A stretch of DNA of 64,000 nucleotides from Lacticaseibacillus thailandensis DSM 22698 = JCM 13996 (GTDB taxonomy: Bacteria; Bacillota; Bacilli; Lactobacillales; Lactobacillaceae), in assembly GCF_001312865.1 (NCBI RefSeq), contig NZ_BBER01000001.1:310001-374000 (forward strand), written 5' to 3'. Positions 58,160-64,000 of the stretch are shown in pieces. A program made the translations under genes and the position numbers. The notes beneath the pieces were generated by a model that was not told the origin of the DNA, did no database searches, and was given only the letters and a program-made list of their open reading frames with translations. Every line of letters begins with the position of its first letter. Positions within the stretch are counted from its first letter, which is position 1.

Positions 58160-58750
58160 ATGAATAATGTTGCCAGTACCCGTATTCACCGGATGGCGGG
58201 TATCGCCATCCTGTCGGCGTTTGGGTTCGTATTAATGAACTTTGCGGTGCCGATCATCCCGGCCTTTCCGTTCCTGAAGCTGGATGGTAGCGATGTGCCG
58301 GTACTAATTGGTGCCTTGCTGTATGGGCCGGTTGGTGGTGTAGGCGTGGCGTTCATTCGTAGTTTGGTGCACTTCGTCCTGACCGGCGGTGGCGCGGTCA
58401 ACTTGGTGGGCGACGTGGCGGCGTTCCTCGCTAGCTGTGCGCTGGTTATTCCGGTGGGATTGACGGTGCGCAAGCAGTTTTCGTGGCGGCGCCTCGTGAC
58501 TGGTTTGGTCCTGGGAGTCGTGTTGCTGACCGTGGTGATGTCGATCATGAATTACTTTGTGCTCATTCCGGTCTACATGGCGGTATTGAACTTCAAGCTG
58601 GGGGTGTCCCTGGCGCAGTACATTGTCATTGGGGTGGTACCGTTTAACCTGATCAAAGGGGTGCTGTTGGCAGTGATTACCGCTGTCGTGGCGCGGCCGT
58701 TGAACGGTTGGATTCAGCATAATCGCCATGATTCGACGGTAGTACGATAG
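58160..58750 (+). CDS. ribU: Riboflavin ECF transporter S component RibU
   Basis: RibU is the substrate-binding membrane subunit of the energy-coupling-factor riboflavin importer and works with the shared EcfA-A'-T module encoded elsewhere. The 196-residue product has six hydrophobic segments (MAGIAILSAFGFVLMNFAVPIIP, VPVLIGALLYGPVGGVGVAFIRSLVH) in family order. ATG 58160 follows TGGAGG. Control by the FMN riboswitch upstream confirms the substrate. No rib biosynthesis genes are in this window. Confidence 0.94.
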   Translation: MNNVASTRIHRMAGIAILSAFGFVLMNFAVPIIPAFPFLKLDGSDVPVLIGALLYGPVGGVGVAFIRSLVHFVLTGGGAVNLVGDVAAFLASCALVIPVGLTVRKQFSWRRLVTGLVLGVVLLTVVMSIMNYFVLIPVYMAVLNFKLGVSLAQYIVIGVVPFNLIKGVLLAVITAVVARPLNGWIQHNRHDSTVVR

Positions 58751-58785
58751 TTTACTAGTTTTAAAAATTTCGGAATAGCAAGACA

Positions 58786-58812
58786 AGGCCGCTACTGAGC
58801 GGCTTTTTTTTA
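58786..58812 (+). terminator. ribU terminator
   Basis: GCCGCT (58788-58793) pairs with AGCGGC (58798-58803) around ACTG, followed by a long T run. Confidence 0.85.
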
Positions 58813-58956
58813 ATTGCTTGGCGGGGTGAAAAACCATTGTCGTGATACTGATGGTTTGCAGTCGGTAGTGGCAATTTAGTGTGTTACTCAGACGACGGTT
58901 CTACCGAAGCTACCTGGATTTACGGTATACTGGGTGCTAGGAGGGAGGCTACCGGC

Positions 58957-59956
58957 ATGCTGAATGACTACTTGATCCAGTTTTTTTGATCACCATGCGC
59001 GTCGGCCCTTGTCAGTCCTGAGTTTATTGACGGGGAAGAAGACGATTTCGACGTTGTACGCGGCTCTGGTCAGCAACCAATTGCAGTGGTTAAACCTGAT
59101 GCCCACGTTACGACGGGACGACTTTTTACGCTCCGTGGCGCGGTTGCAGGCGGCTGGATGGCTGCGGGCAGTCGGCCCCGATGTGGAGATAACGGTAACG
59201 GGCGCGCGGCAGCAGGTGGCCAGTGCGCACCACCACCCCTTGCCGAGCCACTACGATTTTCGGCTAAATGTCACCGAGTTTGCTGACCGGCTTTTCTTGG
59301 CCGTACAGGTGGTTTCGGAGGCCAGCTTCGACAATAATACATACGTGCCCGTCAGTTCCGAGTGGTCCGTGCAGCGGGCCATCAAGCGGTGGTACCGCCA
59401 GTATGGCCACGATTATCAGGCGGTGGTGACGGAGTTGACCGACGCTTTCGCCGCCATGGCGCCGGCGCAAGCTGACTTTTTGGCTGCCCGGTTAGTAGGT
59501 CACGACTTTGCGGGGAGTGCTGAATTAACGAGTGATGAATGGGGGTGGCAGTTACTAGATGCTGTGGGCACCCTGATTCACGTGCTACACCGTCAGCCAG
59601 ATCACTTTCCTTTGTTAACTGCATTGTGGGGCGGGCCCATTAATCCGCTCCCGGCACTAGGTCAAAAGAGTTTGGAATTAGTCAACCAAGGGCTGGATAT
59701 TCCCACGGTCGCCCGCCGGTTGCGGCGCAAGGACAGTACCATTAATGAACATATTCAGGCGGCTGCCATTTGGGGACTACCCGTGAATACGCACGTGTTA
59801 CTGCCGGAGGCGTTGGCCCAACAATTGGTGTCTGCCTGGGCTGGCGGTGCGCACGATTACCGGCAACTGCAAGCGCTGGTCCCAGACGCGTCATTTCTAC
59901 AAGTTCGGTTAGCGCAGGTCGCTTGTGTACGGAGGGAGCAGGGTCATGGTGATTGA
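58957..59956 (+). CDS. ypbB: YpbB-like protein upstream of recQ (one frame break)
   Basis: About 332 residues, matching by position and content YpbB of Bacillus, a helical protein with a C-terminal helix-turn-helix-like segment (LVNQGLDIPTVARRLRRKDSTINEHI). Function is unknown, but it is coupled to the RecQ-type helicase RecS. A run of seven T near 58981 should be six: MLNDYLIQFFDHH then joins the long frame. ATG 58957 follows AGGAGGGAGG. TATACT at 58926-58931 is a plausible -10. The stop overlaps recQ by 11 bases. Confidence 0.82.
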
Positions 59957-61399
59957 CGAGCAACAAATTAATGCAGCGTTACAGCAGCTCGGCTTTGCTA
60001 CATTTCGTCCGGGTCAGCGTGAAATTATTACAAACGTTTTGGCGGGGCACAACGTTTTGGGTGTGTTGCCCACGGGTAGTGGCAAAACGTTGTGTTACCA
60101 ACTGCCGGGCCGGCTGCTTGGTGGTCTGACGATTGTCTCGAGTCGTTGCTGGCGTTAATGCGTGACCAAGTCGCCCGGCTACAGGCGGCGGGTGAGCGCC
60201 GCGTGGTAGCATTAAACTCGACGCTGGATTCCCGAGACTTTAACGAGATACTCCGTGATTTAGACCGGTTCCGCTTCTTATTTATTGCACCCGAGATGTT
60301 GCAACGTCCTGACGTCGTGCAACGGTTACGTAACCTGGCTGTGAGTTTGTTTGTGGTCGATGAGGCGCACTGTATCTCCCAGTGGGGCCCGGATTTTCGC
60401 CCGGCCTACTTGCGTTTAGGTGACGTGATCGCGCGGGTGCAGCCCGCTGCGGTCTTGGCGCTGACAGCTACGGCCCCACGGCAGGTGCAGGCGGACATTT
60501 TGGCCCAGTTACGGATTCCAAACGCGCGGACCTACATTGGTTCGGTGAACCGGCCCAACCTATTCTTAGGGGTCGAGCAAGTCTTGCGGCCACAAGCAAA
60601 GGTGGCCCGGTTAATTGAGCTGCTGGATGCGGTCCACGGCCCTACTTTGGTCTACTGCGGTACCAAACGGCAGACGGAGGAACTAGCCGCGCAGATCACC
60701 AAGACGACCGGTTACCACGCGGCGTTCTACCATGCCGGGCTGGATGCTCACAGCCGGACGTTGCGTGAACGGCAATTCATTCAGGGTGATTTGGACGTGT
60801 TATGCGCCACCAGTGCTTTTGGTATGGGGGTCGATAAACCTAACGTGCGGTTAGTTGTACACATGTTCGTGCCGGAATCTCTGGAGGACTATTCGCAGGC
60901 CATTGGCCGTGCGGGCCGGGATGGCCGACGCAGCGTGACGGAATTGCTACTGACACCTGCGGACCTGGCGACGGCACGGCAGCACGTTGAGGCTATGCCC
61001 GACCGGGACACCATTGCCAGTGTGTACGCGCACCCGCAGGCCTTCATGAGGATGGACGACGCGCAGGTCCAGTTGATTTTGTCTTATCAGCACCTCGGCT
61101 TTACGGCTGAGCAAGTGTGGGCGCAGCTACAGGCCCGCAAAACGGAAAGCGTGGCTGGGTTTAGCGCTATGATTGCGTTTATTGATGACCAGCACTGTCA
61201 CCGTAGCGTGTGGTTACGGCACTTTGATAGCCCCAGCGTTGCGCACGATGACGAGTGGTGTTGTGGGTCCGTCACGCCGGCAGTGATTGACGCGATGGGC
61301 CAGGCACCTGTAACTGCGTCCTTATCGCGGCCTGCACCGCAGGGATGGCGGGCAGTATTTAGTGAGATTTTTAACGTTGAGTCCCAGGCGCAAGAATAA
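59946..61399 (+). CDS. recQ: RecQ-family ATP-dependent DNA helicase (one frame break)
   Basis: A 3'-to-5' helicase of about 484 residues, nearest to Bacillus RecS. Motif 0 FRPGQREII, Walker A LPTGSGKT, DEAH box VVDEAHCISQWG, TATAPRQV, and helicase C motifs (GMGVDKPNVRLVVH, IGRAGRDGR) are present. The C-terminal zinc subdomain is reduced to a few Cys/His (QHCHRS, EWCCGS) and there is no HRDC domain. Near 60144 one C is missing (SSPLLALMRDQV). It overlaps ypbB, and the LysM gene follows 48 bases later. Confidence 0.92.
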
Positions 61400-61447
61400 A
61401 CTGTGGTAAAATGACAATAGCAGTAAGAGAAAGAGGAGGCGGTGACC

Positions 61448-62105
61448 GTGGCCCAGACACCCAAGGATAAGCACGATAACCAGCAAAACCAACCCCAAGA
61501 ACCATGGAACACCAAGTTTGACGACGATTTAGACGACGAGGGTAACTACTCACGGGTAAAAAAAACGCCGTCGTAGTCATGGTAACTCCGTCTTGACGTG
61601 GTCAATCACGGTGGGTTTGATTGTTATTCTACTGGTGCCGATCATTTGGATGGCGGTCGATAAGCGGATGCAAAATTCGGCGGATTCGCAGGACTCGACT
61701 AGTTTGTCCGTATCGTCGAGTACCAAGGCGCGCAGTCGGAGTGAAGCCAAGGCCGCGAGTTCGTCCCGGGCGAGCAGCCAGGCAGCCGCTAAGAAGAGCA
61801 GTAGTGCCAAGCAGGCGAGCATAGCTAAAGCGCGGTCGGCCAAGTCCAGTAGTAAAGCTGCCGCGGCAAGTAGCCGGGCAGCTACCAGTGCCTCTAGTAC
61901 TAGTACCGCGCAGAGTAGCAGTAGTAGTGCTAGTTCGAGTTCCAGCAGTTCTAGCAGCGCGGCGGGTACTTATACCGTTCAGGCTGGCGATAACCTTTAC
62001 CGCATTGCCACCAACCACGGCATGACGTTGTCGCAGATTCAGGCGTTGAACGGCATGGGTTCTAGTACCTCCGTCACGCCGGGTCAGGTGCTGAAAGTCA
62101 AGTAG
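61448..62105 (+). CDS. LysM-domain membrane protein, YpbE-like (one frame break)
   Basis: About 218 residues. A charged cytoplasmic N-terminus (KDKHDNQQNQPQEPWNTKFDDD) is followed by one membrane helix (SITVGLIVILLVPIIWMAV), a long Ser/Ala/Lys linker, and a C-terminal LysM (YTVQAGDNLYRIATNHGMTLSQIQALNG) that binds peptidoglycan. It resembles YpbE, which lies between recS and cmk in Bacillus. GTG 61448 is nine bases after GAGGAGG. A run of eight A (61558-61565) should be seven; correction gives VKKRRRSHGNS. It probably tethers membrane to wall. Confidence 0.85.
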
Positions 62106-62148
62106 TCAAATCAATGAGTGGCGTTGCTGGGCTGTGGCCGTGTGCCCC

Positions 62149-62174
62149 GGCCCATTTCTATGGGTATTTTTTTT
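62149..62174 (+). terminator. Possible weak terminator before cmk
   Basis: CCCAT pairs with ATGGG around TTCT and is followed by a T-rich tract. The stem is short, so read-through to cmk is likely. Confidence 0.45.
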
Positions 62175-62200
62175 AACTTTAAAGGAGAATGTAAGTACAA

Positions 62201-62896
62201 ATGCAGATTGCAATCGACGGTCCGGCAAGTGCCGGCAAGAGCACCATCGCGAAGTTAGTGGCGACCAAGCTAGGCTATATTTATTGTGACACGGGGGCGA
62301 TGTACCGCACGGTTACGCTGATGGCTTTGCGTAACGGCATCGATGTCCACGATGCTGCAGCGATTACGGCGCGCTTACCGCAGTTACGGATCGACTTTAA
62401 GCCAACTGCCACCGGTCAGCAGGTCTTGATGAATGGTGAGGACGTTTCGCTGGCCATTCGCCAAGAAGATGTGACTAATAACGCTAGCGCCGTGGCCGCA
62501 ATTCCGGCAGTGCGGGCGGACCTGACACAACGCCAACGGGATATTGCCGCTGCGGGCAACATCGTCATGGATGGCCGGGATATCGGGACGACGGTGCTAC
62601 CGCACGCAGAACTCAAAGTGTTCATGGTCGCGAGCGTGGCTGAACGGGCGCGTCGACGCTTTCTGGACAACCAGGCTAAGGGGATTGACGTGCCAGTGTC
62701 AGTGCTTGAAGAAGAAATTGCGGCTCGGGATCACAAGGACTCAACCCGGGCAACGTCACCGTTGAAGCAGGCTGAGGATGCGGTACGTATCGACACGACC
62801 CACATGTCGATTGACGCGGTGGTAGCCGAAATATTGCGCTTACATGATGAACGCTTGGGGCAAAAAGCCGGTGAACAGTCCGGGTCCCCAAAATAA
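62201..62896 (+). CDS. cmk: Cytidylate kinase
   Basis: CMP kinase phosphorylates CMP and dCMP. The 231-residue product has the P-loop DGPASAGKSTIAK, YCDTGAMYR, GRDIGTTVLP and the lid region (RDHKDSTRATSPL). Frame intact, normal length, AAAGGAG ahead of the ATG. cmk directly before rpsA is a widely conserved order. Confidence 0.96.
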   Translation: MQIAIDGPASAGKSTIAKLVATKLGYIYCDTGAMYRTVTLMALRNGIDVHDAAAITARLPQLRIDFKPTATGQQVLMNGEDVSLAIRQEDVTNNASAVAAIPAVRADLTQRQRDIAAAGNIVMDGRDIGTTVLPHAELKVFMVASVAERARRRFLDNQAKGIDVPVSVLEEEIAARDHKDSTRATSPLKQAEDAVRIDTTHMSIDAVVAEILRLHDERLGQKAGEQSGSPK

Positions 62897-62930
62897 ATTA
62901 CAATAATTAAAAAAAACTATCCCTGAAAAG

Positions 62931-62960
62931 TTGGCAAAAGTGCTGCGTATCATGTATACT
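62931..62960 (+). promoter_or_regulatory. rpsA promoter
   Basis: TTGGCA (62931-62936), 18 bases, TATACT (62955-62960), about 40 bases ahead of the rpsA start. Confidence 0.7.
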
Positions 62961-62999
62961 GGCATTTGATGATAGTCGTTAAGGAGGATTTTTTTTGGC

Positions 63000-64000
63000 A
63001 TGAGTGAAAACAGCGTAAACCCAGAAACCATGGCGGACGCTCTGAACAGCGTTCAAACGGTCAATGTTGGTGATACCGTTAAGGGTGAAGTTCTGGCAAT
63101 TGAGGACAAGCAGTTAACGGTGGGCATCCAAGGTACCGGCGTGGAAGGGGTTGTGCCACTTAAAGAATTAAGTACCCAGCCAATCGAAGATATCCACGAT
63201 GTTGCCAAGGTCGGCGACGTGATGGATCTGGTTATTATTAGCAAGATTGGTAAGGATAAGGAAAACGGGCAGTTCCTGCTTTCCAAGCGCCGCCTCGAAT
63301 CGAAGAAGGTTTGGGACGAATTGAAGGCCAAGTCGGACGCCGGCGAGACCATTACTGCACCTGTCACCTCTGTAGTTAAGGGTGGCTTGGTTGTTAACGC
63401 AGGTGTGCGTGGCTTTGTACCAGCATCGATGGTTGCTGATCACTTTGTCGAAGACTCAAGCAGTACCAAGGTCAGGAACTGGAGTTCAAGATCATTGAGA
63501 TCGAACCACTGGACAACCGCTTGATCTTGTCGCACCGTGCCGTTTTGGAAGCGCAGAAGGCCGAAGCCCGCAAGGAAATCTTTGCGAAGATTCAGCCTGG
63601 TGATGTGCTTGACGGTAAGGTTGCACGTTTGACTAACTTTGGTGCCTTTGTTGACTTGGGCGGGGTCGATGGTCTGGTTCACGTTTCGCAGATTTCCTTT
63701 GACCACGTTGACAAGCCTAGTGATGTGCTGAAGGTCGGTCAGGACGTTAAGGTTAAGGTATTGAACCTGGATCCAGATCGCAATCGGATCAGCCTGTCCA
63801 TCAAGGCCACGTTGCCTGAACCATGGGATGGTATTGAAGAAAAGGCTCCAGTTGATTCTGTATTGACTGGTACTGTGCGTCGTCTGACTAACTTTGGTGC
63901 CTTCGTTGAAGTATTCCCTGGTGTTGAGGGTCTAGTTCACATTTCCCAGATTTCTCACGAACACATCGGTACTCCAGCTGACGTGCTAAAGGAAGGCCAA
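63000..64000 (+). CDS. rpsA: 30S ribosomal protein S1 homologue (partial, one frame break)
   Basis: The first about 334 residues of a multi-S1-domain protein that binds mRNA on the 30S subunit; the gene runs off the window. Four S1 repeats are visible: GDTVKGEVLAIEDKQLTVGIQG, GETITAPVTSVVKGGLVVNAGVRGFVPAS, GDVLDGKVARLTNFGAFVDLGGVDGLVHVS and a fourth starting VLTGTVRRLTNFGAFVE. Near 63460 TT is read as T (VEDFKQYQGQELEF expected), and the frame then stays open to the edge. AAGGAGG lies ahead of ATG 63000. Gram-positive S1 homologues differ in number of repeats, so strict equivalence to E. coli S1 is not implied. Confidence 0.93.

Overview
The window is chromosomal core-genome DNA of a low-GC-phylum Gram-positive bacterium of the family Lactobacillaceae. 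Both RNase J paralogues, the rpoY-rnjA pair, ribT-scpA-scpB-rluB, the ypbB-recQ-ypbE-cmk-rpsA string, a ribU gene behind an FMN riboswitch, a fused glutamine-type ABC permease and a CtsR operator all fit that family. Base composition is high for the family (about half G+C by eye). Presence of pfkA next to pyk points to a glycolytic (homofermentative) lineage, for example a high-GC Lacticaseibacillus or Schleiferilactobacillus, rather than an obligate heterofermenter. The genus call is inference.

Layout. 1-2.8 kb: tail of an unknown gene, an Eis-like acetyltransferase and a lipid kinase. 2.8-6.1 kb: rnjA-rpoY (minus), a small membrane protein and def (minus). 6.2-7.2 kb: a leader ORF with strong RNA structure in front of a miniature P-type-ATPase-like membrane protein. 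7.4-12 kb: an LDH-like protein without catalytic residues, UPF0223, typA and ftsW. 12-18 kb: pyc, ylbG, rsmD, coaD, ylbL. 18-22 kb: comEA-comEC and holA. 22-31 kb: rpsT, rpsO, rnjB, a TPR protein, tuf, tig, clpX and a Nudix protein. 31-38 kb: ysxC, a MazG-like protein, a glutamine-type transporter, uvrC and obg. 38-47 kb: an OatA-type acetyltransferase, rnz, an SDR, clpB, rpmF, a DUF1836 regulator, a lipoprotein and a DUF2929 protein. 47-53 kb: dnaE-pfkA-pyk. 53-58 kb: cvfB-xerD-ribT-scpA-scpB-rluB. 58-64 kb: riboswitch-ribU, then ypbB-recQ-lysM-cmk-rpsA (rpsA runs off the end).

The genes mainly serve translation and protein quality control (tuf, typA, tig, clpX, clpB, def, ribosomal proteins), RNA decay (rnjA, rnjB, rnz), DNA replication, repair and segregation (dnaE, holA, uvrC, recQ, xerD, scpAB), envelope building (ftsW, OatA) and central carbon flow (pfkA, pyk, pyc). 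No mobile element, prophage, CRISPR array, rRNA or tRNA gene was seen.

A dominant feature is sequence quality. About 40 single-base indels interrupt 28 of the roughly 58 genes, including ones that must work (tuf, rpsA, holA, obg, dnaE, pyk). Nearly all lie in homopolymer runs: short G/C runs are one base short and A/T runs of seven or eight are one or two bases long. I treat these as sequencing or assembly errors and give full-gene coordinates that bridge them. The most interesting biology is the leader-ORF/RNA-switch locus at 6203-7193.
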